NCBI GenBank assembly: GCA_002418835.1
Contig: DIEX01000030.1
Span: 167,780 to 231,779, forward strand
DNA from: Spirochaetia bacterium UBA5763
GTDB lineage: Bacteria; Spirochaetota; UBA4802; UBA5550
Direction: 5' to 3'
Length of the DNA stretch: 64,000 nucleotides
Shown here: one piece after another, positions 52,630 through 62,996 of the stretch
Layout: every line of letters begins with the position of its first letter
Position numbering within the stretch: the first letter of the stretch is position 1
Notes under the pieces: model-generated
Databases searched by the model: none
Seen by the model: the letters and a program-made list of their open reading frames with translations, nothing else
Told to the model about the DNA's origin: nothing
Position numbers and translations under genes: made by a program

Positions 52630-55600
52630 TTACACTACATCAATATTCTCGAGCAGGGCCTGCTTCAGAATATGTCCGGGATTTTTTAACCTTGTAATAT
52701 GATTTCCTGGGACAACCCTCACTGTGAGATTCGGGCATATCTTTGAATTCCATTGAAGCAGGGGAGTTATATTATTCCACTCTTCATTTATAATCAGTAT
52801 GACTTTCCCGTCATATCTTACCGGTCTGTATTTTATTAAAATTGAAGCGTATTTCAGTGATCCCCGTTCCAGCCTGCTGAATTCTTTCTCTGCATTATTA
52901 AAGGGGAAGAATGTCTTTCTTAAGTCTCTTATCTTCTCGGTGAGCTTTCTGTCATCCGGCGCTGATTCTGTTCTAAGCCCTGCTATATCCTTAATACTGT
53001 TTCTCAGGAACCTGTAATTAAATATTAACCTGGATGTTAATTCATATGAAGACGTTATCCTATAGGAATCAAGGAGTATAAGACTGGACACAACTTCTCC
53101 ATTCCTCTTAAGCTGAACTGCTATTTCATAAGCTATATTTCCCCCCAGGCATTCGCCGCCAATAATATACGGTCCTTCAGACTGTATCTGTTTAATCTCC
53201 CGGATATAATCAGCTGCAATTTCGCTGACGTTTGCATGAAACTGCTCACCTTTAAGAATACCCCTGGGGCGCAAGCCATAAACCGGGTGTTCCTCCCCTA
53301 TCATCACAAGGATATTGCTGAAATACTTTAAAAAATCTTTCTCATATTCCGTAATTCCGTCACCATCATAATACCTGTTATTATAAACTCCGGCAACCAG
53401 GAAGAAAGGCTTTTTGCTCCCCTTTTTCTGAACCGGAAATAGTAACGGCATATCCCCGGTTTTTGTTTTTATCATTCCGGCAAGGCCTTCAATTGTAGGG
53501 ACCTCAAAAAGATCACGAAGCTGCCAATTCGTGCCAAGCCGTTCATTCATTTTCCTGATAAGTGATGCTGCGAGTATTGAATGTCCTCCTAAATTGAAAA
53601 AACTATCCCTTATTCCAAACCCTTCACGCTCAAGAACCTCACTCCAAATCTCAAATATTTTCTGCTCAAGCTGTGTTCGGGGGTGAACAATAATACGTGT
53701 TTCAACAGATGTATCCCGATAATTGGGGAGAGGGAAACCCTGTCTGTCTGTTTTACCGCTTCCGGTTTTTGGAAAACTATCAAGTCTTATCAGATATCCC
53801 GGGATCATATAATCAGGGAGATGTATGCGCAGATGTTTCTTCAAATCCTCCTCATCAATTACTGATGAAGAACGGTAATAAGCCACAAGATGTTTATCTG
53901 TCCCGGAATGTTTCCAGACATTGCAAACCGCTTCTATAATACCATCATACTTCTGCAATATACTCTCTATCTCCCCCGGCTCTATACGGAAGCCCCTTAT
54001 CTTCACCTGAAAATCTGTTCTGCCCAGGTACCTGTACTCACCGGAATGAGTCAGTATAACAAGATCTCCTGTTTTATAGACTTTCTCCAGACCGGTTTTG
54101 TCAGGTATGTATAAATCAATAAACTTCTCGTCGTTAAGCTCAGGGCGGTTATAATATCCTGTTGACAATCCCGCTCCGCCGATGGCAAGTTCACCCGGAA
54201 TTCCTGGCGGCAGAATTCTGTTTCTTTTATCAAGAACGTAAAACATTGTATTTGCAACAGGTTTGCCTATCAGGGGCTCCCGGTCATGTTTATCAACAAT
54301 ACTCAGAGAAGAGATAACTGTTGTTTCCGTGGGGCCGTATCCGAGGAAAACCTTTGCGCCTGTCTCAAGCAATCTCCCGGCCAGTTCCCTGGTGAGTGTC
54401 TCACCCCCGGTGAGTATTTTTAATCCTTTTTTACCTTTCCATCCGGATTCAAAGAGGAACATCCAACCCGTAGGTGTCGCCTGGACAAACGTGATTTTTT
54501 CTTTATCAATCACATCAGAAAGGCGCCTGCCATCCATTGCTTCTTCAGAAGTCACCATAACCTGCGAGGCTCCGCTTATAAGTGGAAGAAACATCTCGGC
54601 AACTGAAATATCAAATGATGGGGTTGTTGATGCCAGAAACCTGTCCGAACTGTCTATCTGCATGTTTTCACGCAGGGTGAGCAGCAGGTTTGCCATGGCA
54701 CCGTGTGTTATAGGAACACCCTTCGGCCTCCCGGTTGAACCGGAGGTAAAGAGCATATATGCATGATCCCCCGGGTTTATTATTGGATGACTACCATTAA
54801 CAACCGGAGAATTCTGACCATCAACAAAAATTACTGATGAAGTAATCCCCTTTAAAAGTGTACTCCCCGCGAAACCATATTCACTTACAACATAATCTAT
54901 CCCAGAATCATCGATGATCTGCTTAAGTCGCTCATCAGGAAAATACGGATCCAGGGGAACATAGGCACATCCCGCTTTCATTACACCAATCAGCGAACTC
55001 AAAAACATGGGCCCGCGGTTTAAGTATACAGCGATAAACTCACCTTGCCGGACACCCGAACTTCCAAGTAATTCAGCAATTTCATCTGAAAGTTTGTCTA
55101 TTTCAGAATAAGTCCAGTTTCTCCCGCTAAACCATAAAGCAGTTCTGTCGCTGTACTTTATGCATGCCTCCCTGAACAGATCAATAAACGTTAATCCGAT
55201 ATGAGAATTTTTTTCTGTTGAATTAATATCTTTTATAAAATCAAGCTGTTCATGTCCAAGGAGTGATGTTTCATCCAGAGATAATAATGGTTCTTTAATA
55301 AAATTATAAATTAATGCCTTAAAATTATTTATAAATAGTTCAATGCTATTTTTTTCAAAAATGTCGCCGGAGAATTCTATACTGCCTGAAAAACCCTCCC
55401 CCTCCCACATATATAATGCCAGATCATTTTCTGATATCCCCCGCTCAGGAAACTCCTGGCTGAACCTTAAGCCATTCAGGGCCCTCTGTCCCTTGCTGTA
55501 ACTCTGGTATGCAAAGACTACCTGGATTAAAGGATTAATATTCATGGTCCTTGGTACTTCAATGATATCCACAAGTTCATCTATCCCCAGCCCGGACATC

Positions 55601-58600
55601 GACCACGCGGAGAGGAACTGCTCCCTGACATAACTGTACCAGGCATTCAAATTCTTTGCCGGATCTATATCAAACCTTAAAGGTATTGTCCGGATAAAAT
55701 AACCGAATATACCCTTCAGTTCATCAAGCTCACGGTTCGCATACGGTGTGCCTATTACAACAGTTTCCTGTGATGAATACTTCCATATCAAAATGGCAAA
55801 TGCTGAAAGAAAAAACACATTGGGGGTGACATGATTTTCGGAACATACTCTCTTCACACCGACAGATATTTCATCTCCAAGACTGAAGTCAACGACTCCG
55901 CCGTATCCGCTCATCTCCCTGGGTCGTGGAAAATCCAGAGGAATCTCATGCACCTCGGGTATGCCCTTTAAATAATCCCTCCAGAATCCTGTCAGATCTT
56001 CTGATATTATTCTTTTCTCTTTCTGCTCAAGTTCCCATGCAGCATAATCTGAGTACTTTATTTGAAGCGGCGGAAGAGCGTCTTTACATTCTGCTATACG
56101 GTGGTATATCTCCTTTATCTCATCCAGAAGTATCTCTGATGACCAGCCGTCTGTGAATATATGCGGCACAAATAAACATATACGGCATAAGTCATTCCTG
56201 AATACACAAAACTTTACATTTATAAAAGGATACCGTTTAAAATTCAGGGGCTTTTTCAGTTCTTCTTTAATAAGTCCGTTGAATTTCTCTTCAGCTTCAT
56301 CCGGAGACCCAGATGCAAAAGAGATATCCTCGAAAGGTATTGCAGTTTCAGCGGCAAATAGAAGATGTGGTTTATCATTTAATATATCGATATATGCGCG
56401 AAAAAGATCGTGCCGTTCCAGAAATATTTTCACAGACTCTCTGAGGAATACCTGGTTATAGTCACCTTCAACACGGAGAACATGCAATACATTATATAGA
56501 GGTTTCTCAGGCTCAAGTTCGTGGAGAAACCAGAGCCGCTCCTGCTGCGGTGACAACGGAACAGGTACGTTCCCTTCACGGCGCGGTATAATAGTTGAAG
56601 CGCCTGATGATACTATCCTTTCTTTTACTGCTGCAGCAAGACCCTCAATTGTGGGAAATTCAAAAATATCACGAAGTTGCCATTTATTCCCCAGGCTGTC
56701 ATTCATTTTTCTTACAAGTACCGCTGCGAGAAGAGAATGCCCCCCCAGATCAAAAAAATTATCATTAATCCCGAAGCTGTCAATTTCAAGAACATCTCTC
56801 CAGATTTCATGCATTTTCATTTCAAGGTTGGTCTGAGGAAAAGCTATTAAACGTTCTTCATCTCCAAGACCTGTCTCCTCCGGAGCTGGAAGCATTTTTC
56901 TGTCAACTTTACCGCTGGAGGTCTTTGGAAAAGACTTCATTTCCACGAAATATGACGGGACAACAGGAGCAGGCAGGTATTCTTTCAGTTTATCGCGTAT
57001 CTCCAGGGCAGAACAGCTTTCCCCGGGTTTTAATGTATAATATGCTGCAAGCTTCTTTTTGTCTCCTTTTTTATGCAGCACCACCACAGCACCGGATATT
57101 GACGGATGCCGGCAAATCCCATACTCGATCTCCCCGGTTTCAATACGAATCCCGTTAAATTTAATCTGGAAATCTGAACGTCCGAGGTATTCAATTGCTC
57201 CATCAGGCATCCATCTTGCAATATCTCCGGTCTTATATAAACGGCTTCCCGGTTCAGCGGAGAATGGATCGGCGATAAACTTCTCGCGTGTCAGTTCATC
57301 ACGATTAAGGTATCCCCTGGCAAGCTGTACACCCCCTATGTAAAGATCACCGACAACTCCGGGCGGAACAGGTGACATTGATGAATCAAGTATATACATA
57401 CTGGTATTGGCCACCGGATAACCTATCGGTACTATTTTCCTTTCATAGTCCATGGAGCACTTCCAGTAAGTTACATCAACTGCAGCCTCTGTGGGACCAT
57501 AAAGATTGTAAAGCCCGCAATTAAAAATTCTGAAAAACCGATCCTGCAGGCTGTATGGCAACGCTTCACCGCTGCAGATTACATATCTTAGCGTTCTACA
57601 TCCGGATATTTCCGGATCATTCAGGAATATTTCAAGCATTGCAGGGACAAAATGTATAACAGTTATACCCTCACTGCTGATCAGATGCGCCAGGTATTTA
57701 GTGTCCCTGTGGCCGCCGGCATCAGCAATAACCAGTGAAGCGCCGCAAATAAGAGGCCAGAAAAACTCCCACACTGAAACGTCAAAATCAAAAGGTGTCT
57801 TCTGCAGAATGCGGTCATTTTCATTTATATTAAAATACTCCTGCATCCAGATAAGACGATTGCATATACTTTTATGGCTTATCAATGCACCTTTAGGGTT
57901 CCCGGTTGAACCCGAAGTATATATACAGTAAGCGAGGTTTTCGCATGATACCGGAGAATATGGATTATCACAATTATAATCACTGATTACTTCAAAATCA
58001 GGATCTATCGGCAGGATAGTGGCCGCGCATTCCGGGATATTCTTCTCAAGATGCTTTTGAGTCAGTATTAATACAGGCTCCGCGTCTTCGGTGATGAATT
58101 TTATTCTTGCTTCAGGGAGTTCAGGATTAAGTGGCAGATAAGCACCGCCCGCTTTAATAATTGCATAGAGAGAAACTACCATCTCTATTGACCTCTCCAT
58201 GTATACTCCGACTATGGAATCCGGTGCAACTCCTGCCTCTATCAGTTTATAAGCAAGCATATTTGCTTTGTTATTAAGCTCACCGTACGATAGAGATTTT
58301 TCCATAAACCGCAAGGCAACCCTGCCAGGTGTTTTTTCAGCCTGCCTTTCAAAAAGCCTGTGAAGAGGTATTGAAAAGTCATACTCCCTGCGGGTATTGT
58401 TCCATTCCCGGAGGATTTTATCTTCATCCTGAGGAGATAGTATTCTGATCATACTTATCTTCTCACCGGGGATTCTTTCTTTATTCTCAGTAAGCCTCAT
58501 TATAAGGGTTTTAAAATTTTCTGCGAATAACCCTATGCTGCTCTTAATAAAAATGTCAGTCGAATATTCGAGTGAACCTGCGAACCCATCATTATCCCAC

Positions 58601-61600
58601 ATGTATAGCGCGAGATCATTTTCAGAAATACCACGGTCAGGAAATTCCTGGCTGAACCTGGTAACTCCATCCTTAACACTCCCCCTATGATAACTCTGAT
58701 AAGCAAATAAAACCTGGTATACAGGATTCACGTTCATAATACGCTGTACTTCTATTATATCTACAAGCTCATCAATACCCAGTCCGGACATCGACCACGC
58801 TGACAGAAACTGCTCCTTCACATAACTTAACCACTCTCTCACATCTTTCGATGGTTCCACATCAAGCCTCAGAGGTATCGTCCGGATAAAATATCCGAAT
58901 ATACTCATCAGTTCCTGATGCTCACGGTTCGCATATGGAGTTCCTATCACTACTGTCTGCTGCGAAGAATATTTCCATATCAGCATGGCAAAAGCGGCAA
59001 GAAAAAACACGTTAGGTGTTATATGGTTCTCGGAGCATACCCTTCGGACTCCGGCGGATACTTCATCTCCAAGGCTGAAATTCACAACTCCACCATACCC
59101 GCTCATCTCTTTCGGGCGGGGAAAATCAAGAGGGATTTCATGAACACCGGGGATATTCTTTAAGTACTCTTTCCAGAAACCGGTCAGCTCCCCGGATATT
59201 ATCCTCTTCTCTTTCTGTTCAACTTCCCATACAGCATAATCAGAGTACTGTATCGGGAGTGGCGGCAGTTCATCTCTTCCGTCTCTAATCCGGCTATATA
59301 TCTCTTTTATTTCATTCAGGAATATCTCCGATGACCAGCCGTCTGTGAATATATGCGGCACAAATAAACATATACGGCATAAGTCGTCAAAGAACCTGAA
59401 AATTGTAACTTTGATAATGGGATATTGTGTAAAATCAGCAGGTTTAACTGATTCATTTTTTAAAAACTGATTGTAACTTTTCCCGGCTTCATCAATATCC
59501 TTACCGTTATAATCAACAATCTCAACGGGAATTGCTGCTTCCTTCACGAATGCGAGTTCTGGCGTATCTGAATCTGAATTAATGTACGCGCGGAATAACT
59601 CGTGTCTCTTAAAAAAACTTTTCAGGGATTCAGTAAGAATACTATTATCATATTCTCCTTCAAGCCTCAGCACATGTACTATATTATATAACGGTTTATC
59701 AGGTTCAAGTTCATGCAGAAACCAGAGGCGTTCCTGTTGGGGTGATAACTGAACTGGTGAAGTTAGTCCGCGCGGCTTTATGGTTAGTTCATTTGATTGT
59801 ATTAATGACTCCTGTTTTGTTCTCAACACTTCATCAATAAAGTTTATAATACCTTCGGGTGTTGGATTCTTTAAAAAAAATGGAATACTGAAATCAATTT
59901 TAAACAGTGACTTTACAGCCTGAACAAACTGAACGGATGTAAGGGAATCTCCTCCAGATTCAAAAAAATTATCATGCAGCATAACTTCTGTACAGCCGAG
60001 GACCTGCTTCCATATTTTCAAAACTTCCTCACGGGTAGAGAGAGGTTTATCCTTTACTGAAAATCCGTTTCCGATAGTATCGGTGAGTATATTATTTCCA
60101 GTTTTAACATCCTCTGCCCGCATAGTGAGTTCCGGCCAGAATCTCTTCTTCTGAAATGCATATACCGGTGACAATACAAGAGAATCAGGAGAAATTCTGA
60201 CTTCGTTAAATATAACCGGTATACCCCTCTCCCACAAACTTATAAGACTGCTTATAAAATATCCTTTATCAGCTTCTGAATTAACAAGCAGCGGATAAGA
60301 TTCTGCGGCAATATCCACGGAAGAGTTGATAAAACCGGTCAAGACTCTCCCCGGCCCTGTTTCAATCATAACAGATCCTTTAAGACCAGTTAAAGATTTT
60401 ATACACAGATCAAATCTTACAGGTTCCCTTAACTGCTTTGTCCAATACTCAGCCCAGTTTATACTCTCATCAATCCATTCCCCGCCGATGTTTGACAGAA
60501 ATGGAATCTCAGCATTATTAAAATTTACTTTCTGAACATCTTTACTAAAATTATCAATAATTTCATTCATAAGAGGCGAATGAAAAGCATGACTTGTTTT
60601 CAGTCTTTTAAATGGGACAGAATCTGAAACAAGCTTTTTTTCCAGCACCATGATATCGGATTCTTTACCGGAGAGTACAACCTGGTTTTCAGTATTATAC
60701 AGGGATATCGAAATCCCGTCATGAAGATACGGAGTGATATCAGCTGATAGAATTGTTACGGCAGTCATAGCACCTTCTGCAGCCCTCTGCATCCAGTAGC
60801 CCCGCCGTATTACAAGCATGAGACCGTCCTCAAAACTCATTACTCCTGCAACTGCAGCAGCGGTATATTCTCCTATACTGTGCCCGGCTACAGCATAAGG
60901 CTTAATCCCACGGCTGATAAGTTCCATGCTTAAAGCATATTCCAGTATATATAAAAGAGGCTGTGTTATTTCTGTTTCGGAAATTTCAGATTCAAATCCG
61001 TCTTCAAGAAGGAATGACCTGATTTTTGTCAGGCCAAGTCTTTCAGAGTACAAAATCCCTTTATCGATCCACTCTGTAAAAACCGGGAGAACGTTATAAT
61101 ACGATTTTGCCATTCCCGCGAATTGTGAACCCTGACCCGGGAAAATAAAAACAGGTTTTACATCAGATGATATCTGCCCCGCACCTGCTGTATCTTTCAG
61201 TTTCTTTACCAGGCTATCCCTGTCGTGAAAATAAGCGCCCCACCGGTAAGGGTAATCATGATCAGGTTTCATTATTTTTGAAATTACATCATACTCGCTT
61301 ACTTTACTGTTCTTTTCAAGGAATGATGCTATTTCTGATTTTAATGCATTGAGTGAATCAGGTGATTTAGCTGTCAATCTGACAGTTTCGGCCTGCAGAT
61401 CTTTATTAGTATTCTTTTTCTTTTCAGGAGGACTTTCCAGGATTGCATGAATATTAGTACCGCCGACGCCAAAAGAACTCACACCTGCAATCCTAATGCC
61501 GTTAATTGTATTCCAGATTACCGGTTCCTGATTAATGAGAAACGGGCTTTTTTCAATATCAAGAAGCGGATTGGGAGTTTTAAAATTCATCATCGGGGGA

Positions 61601-62721
61601 ACCACCCCTGTATTTACCACAAGAGCCGTTTTAATTAATGATGCAACACCTGCAGCCGCATCAAGATGTCCAATGTTACCTTTTATTGATCCGAGATAGC
61701 AGTATCCTTTTTTGTCGGTTTCCCTTCTGAATGCCGCATTAAGTGCTTTTAGCTCTACCGGATCTCCAAGCTGAGTAGCTGTACCATGAGTCTCAATAAA
61801 ACCAATATCTTCAGGATGTACAGCAGCCATGGCCTGGGCCAAAATGATTACCTCTCTCTGACCATTCACACTTGGAGCAGTATAACCGATCTTATCAGCC
61901 CCGTCATTATTAATAGATACATTTTTAATAACAGCATAAATATAATCATTATCTTTAACAGCTTCCGATAGCCTTTTAAGACAGACAACTCCCACACCTT
62001 CACTAAATACAGCCCCATCAGCCTTTTCATCAAAAGGCCTGCAGAATCCGGTCTTTGAAAAAATCATTCCATCGTAATAAAAATACCCCTTTTTTCTGGG
62101 TGCTGTTACTGAAACCCCTCCAGCAAGGGCCATATCACATCCATATGTAAGGAGACTCTGACATGCATAATATATAGCAGTCATACTTGTGGAACAGCCA
62201 GTCTGGATATTAACACTTGGCCCTTTGAGGTTAAGTTTATAAGAAACTCTGGTTGAAAGAAAATCCTTATCATTACCGATCATCAGCCTGAAATCATCAA
62301 GTCCCTGAGTAACTGTTCCGCTTTTAAGATAAAACCAGTATTTAGGGGCACTCTGGCCGGCGAAAACACCGACAGGTACTTCGAATTGTTCAGATGCATA
62401 CCCTGAGTCAATAAGCGCCAGATAACTGTGAGAGAGCAGAAGCCTGTGCTGGGGATCTGTAGTGACTGATTCAGAATGAGTCATGCCGAAAAAATCATTA
62501 TCGAAAAATTCCGCTTCATCAAGAAATCCGTAGCGCGGGACATAGGATGGATTGTCTATATCTTCAGATTTTTCACCTGCATCAACCAGCTGGTCTCTTG
62601 TGAGAGTGGATATGCCATCCCTTTTGGTAATAAGCATCTCCCACAGTTCATTAATATTTTTTGCACCGGGGAAAGCTCCGGACATACCTATGATCGCTAT
62701 TTCTTCAATTTTATCATTCAT
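52630..62721 (-). CDS. Hybrid PKS-NRPS, KS-AT-ACP-C-A-PCP-C-A-PCP-TE
   Basis: 3363-residue assembly-line enzyme in one intact frame. Domains: KS 1-430 (Cys176 in TGCSTS, His312 in HGTATQLGDP, His352 in NIGHLD); AT about 530-860 (Ser615 in GHSIGEY; HAFHS motif, typical of malonyl-CoA); ACP (Ser926); C1 (PHIFTDG, His1123); A1 about 1450-1940 (YTSGSTGNPKG); PCP (Ser1996); C2 (His2187); A2 about 2510-2990; PCP (Ser3048); TE (Cys3191 in GGECLGG, Asp3218, His3341). No ketoreductase, methyltransferase or epimerase. A1's specificity residues by eye are D-V-W-H-I-S-L-V-D, a serine code. A2 reads D-I-A-Q-L-G-G-V-I, not assigned. There is no loading domain, and no phosphopantetheinyl transferase lies nearby. 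Confidence 0.95.
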   Translation of the reverse strand: MNDKIEEIAIIGMSGAFPGAKNINELWEMLITKRDGISTLTRDQLVDAGEKSEDIDNPSYVPRYGFLDEAEFFDNDFFGMTHSESVTTDPQHRLLLSHSYLALIDSGYASEQFEVPVGVFAGQSAPKYWFYLKSGTVTQGLDDFRLMIGNDKDFLSTRVSYKLNLKGPSVNIQTGCSTSMTAIYYACQSLLTYGCDMALAGGVSVTAPRKKGYFYYDGMIFSKTGFCRPFDEKADGAVFSEGVGVVCLKRLSEAVKDNDYIYAVIKNVSINNDGADKIGYTAPSVNGQREVIILAQAMAAVHPEDIGFIETHGTATQLGDPVELKALNAAFRRETDKKGYCYLGSIKGNIGHLDAAAGVASLIKTALVVNTGVVPPMMNFKTPNPLLDIEKSPFLINQEPVIWNTINGIRIAGVSSFGVGGTNIHAILESPPEKKKNTNKDLQAETVRLTAKSPDSLNALKSEIASFLEKNSKVSEYDVISKIMKPDHDYPYRWGAYFHDRDSLVKKLKDTAGAGQISSDVKPVFIFPGQGSQFAGMAKSYYNVLPVFTEWIDKGILYSERLGLTKIRSFLLEDGFESEISETEITQPLLYILEYALSMELISRGIKPYAVAGHSIGEYTAAAVAGVMSFEDGLMLVIRRGYWMQRAAEGAMTAVTILSADITPYLHDGISISLYNTENQVVLSGKESDIMVLEKKLVSDSVPFKRLKTSHAFHSPLMNEIIDNFSKDVQKVNFNNAEIPFLSNIGGEWIDESINWAEYWTKQLREPVRFDLCIKSLTGLKGSVMIETGPGRVLTGFINSSVDIAAESYPLLVNSEADKGYFISSLISLWERGIPVIFNEVRISPDSLVLSPVYAFQKKRFWPELTMRAEDVKTGNNILTDTIGNGFSVKDKPLSTREEVLKIWKQVLGCTEVMLHDNFFESGGDSLTSVQFVQAVKSLFKIDFSIPFFLKNPTPEGIINFIDEVLRTKQESLIQSNELTIKPRGLTSPVQLSPQQERLWFLHELEPDKPLYNIVHVLRLEGEYDNSILTESLKSFFKRHELFRAYINSDSDTPELAFVKEAAIPVEIVDYNGKDIDEAGKSYNQFLKNESVKPADFTQYPIIKVTIFRFFDDLCRICLFVPHIFTDGWSSEIFLNEIKEIYSRIRDGRDELPPLPIQYSDYAVWEVEQKEKRIISGELTGFWKEYLKNIPGVHEIPLDFPRPKEMSGYGGVVNFSLGDEVSAGVRRVCSENHITPNVFFLAAFAMLIWKYSSQQTVVIGTPYANREHQELMSIFGYFIRTIPLRLDVEPSKDVREWLSYVKEQFLSAWSMSGLGIDELVDIIEVQRIMNVNPVYQVLFAYQSYHRGSVKDGVTRFSQEFPDRGISENDLALYMWDNDGFAGSLEYSTDIFIKSSIGLFAENFKTLIMRLTENKERIPGEKISMIRILSPQDEDKILREWNNTRREYDFSIPLHRLFERQAEKTPGRVALRFMEKSLSYGELNNKANMLAYKLIEAGVAPDSIVGVYMERSIEMVVSLYAIIKAGGAYLPLNPELPEARIKFITEDAEPVLILTQKHLEKNIPECAATILPIDPDFEVISDYNCDNPYSPVSCENLAYCIYTSGSTGNPKGALISHKSICNRLIWMQEYFNINENDRILQKTPFDFDVSVWEFFWPLICGASLVIADAGGHRDTKYLAHLISSEGITVIHFVPAMLEIFLNDPEISGCRTLRYVICSGEALPYSLQDRFFRIFNCGLYNLYGPTEAAVDVTYWKCSMDYERKIVPIGYPVANTSMYILDSSMSPVPPGVVGDLYIGGVQLARGYLNRDELTREKFIADPFSAEPGSRLYKTGDIARWMPDGAIEYLGRSDFQIKFNGIRIETGEIEYGICRHPSISGAVVVLHKKGDKKKLAAYYTLKPGESCSALEIRDKLKEYLPAPVVPSYFVEMKSFPKTSSGKVDRKMLPAPEETGLGDEERLIAFPQTNLEMKMHEIWRDVLEIDSFGINDNFFDLGGHSLLAAVLVRKMNDSLGNKWQLRDIFEFPTIEGLAAAVKERIVSSGASTIIPRREGNVPVPLSPQQERLWFLHELEPEKPLYNVLHVLRVEGDYNQVFLRESVKIFLERHDLFRAYIDILNDKPHLLFAAETAIPFEDISFASGSPDEAEEKFNGLIKEELKKPLNFKRYPFINVKFCVFRNDLCRICLFVPHIFTDGWSSEILLDEIKEIYHRIAECKDALPPLQIKYSDYAAWELEQKEKRIISEDLTGFWRDYLKGIPEVHEIPLDFPRPREMSGYGGVVDFSLGDEISVGVKRVCSENHVTPNVFFLSAFAILIWKYSSQETVVIGTPYANRELDELKGIFGYFIRTIPLRFDIDPAKNLNAWYSYVREQFLSAWSMSGLGIDELVDIIEVPRTMNINPLIQVVFAYQSYSKGQRALNGLRFSQEFPERGISENDLALYMWEGEGFSGSIEFSGDIFEKNSIELFINNFKALIYNFIKEPLLSLDETSLLGHEQLDFIKDINSTEKNSHIGLTFIDLFREACIKYSDRTALWFSGRNWTYSEIDKLSDEIAELLGSSGVRQGEFIAVYLNRGPMFLSSLIGVMKAGCAYVPLDPYFPDERLKQIIDDSGIDYVVSEYGFAGSTLLKGITSSVIFVDGQNSPVVNGSHPIINPGDHAYMLFTSGSTGRPKGVPITHGAMANLLLTLRENMQIDSSDRFLASTTPSFDISVAEMFLPLISGASQVMVTSEEAMDGRRLSDVIDKEKITFVQATPTGWMFLFESGWKGKKGLKILTGGETLTRELAGRLLETGAKVFLGYGPTETTVISSLSIVDKHDREPLIGKPVANTMFYVLDKRNRILPPGIPGELAIGGAGLSTGYYNRPELNDEKFIDLYIPDKTGLEKVYKTGDLVILTHSGEYRYLGRTDFQVKIRGFRIEPGEIESILQKYDGIIEAVCNVWKHSGTDKHLVAYYRSSSVIDEEDLKKHLRIHLPDYMIPGYLIRLDSFPKTGSGKTDRQGFPLPNYRDTSVETRIIVHPRTQLEQKIFEIWSEVLEREGFGIRDSFFNLGGHSILAASLIRKMNERLGTNWQLRDLFEVPTIEGLAGMIKTKTGDMPLLFPVQKKGSKKPFFLVAGVYNNRYYDGDGITEYEKDFLKYFSNILVMIGEEHPVYGLRPRGILKGEQFHANVSEIAADYIREIKQIQSEGPYIIGGECLGGNIAYEIAVQLKRNGEVVSSLILLDSYRITSSYELTSRLIFNYRFLRNSIKDIAGLRTESAPDDRKLTEKIRDLRKTFFPFNNAEKEFSRLERGSLKYASILIKYRPVRYDGKVILIINEEWNNITPLLQWNSKICPNLTVRVVPGNHITRLKNPGHILKQALLENIDVV
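56138..56193. repeat. 56-bp exact direct repeat inside C2 (pair of 59330-59385)
   Basis: The DNA coding for the PHIFTDGWSS region of C2 is identical over 56 bp to that of C1 (59330-59385), including silent positions. This implies recent duplication or gene conversion between the two condensation domains. Confidence 0.85.
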
Positions 62722-62920
62722 TTTATTATAAAAAATAATATAGTTTTCCTGAAGAATATCTTTTTATCAAACCGATGTTAAACTTATCTCTTTTCGGAAT
62801 TAAATTCTTTTAATCACTCCCTAATAGAACAGTAACTACAAAAGTGTCAACTTCATTTTCAACCCACATGTGCTAAAAGAAAATTTTTCATCTTTAGCTA
62901 CAAAATAGTGTCATAAATTA

Positions 62921-62948
62921 TTGACAACCTCTAACTCTTTATTATAAA
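62921..62948 (+). promoter_or_regulatory. Sigma70-type promoter
   Basis: TTGACA (62921-62926), a 16-bp spacer and TATAAA (62943-62948), about 49 bases upstream of the lipoprotein start at 62997, in the divergent region with the PKS-NRPS gene. Confidence 0.65.
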
Positions 62949-62996
62949 TGTCGTAAATTTTAACTATTGTTCAATTCTCACCAACAGGAAGAATTT

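Noticed and set aside
53683..57931. Several plus-strand frames opposite the PKS-NRPS gene
   Set aside because: They are shadows of the real coding strand, with low-complexity or frame-mirrored sequence.
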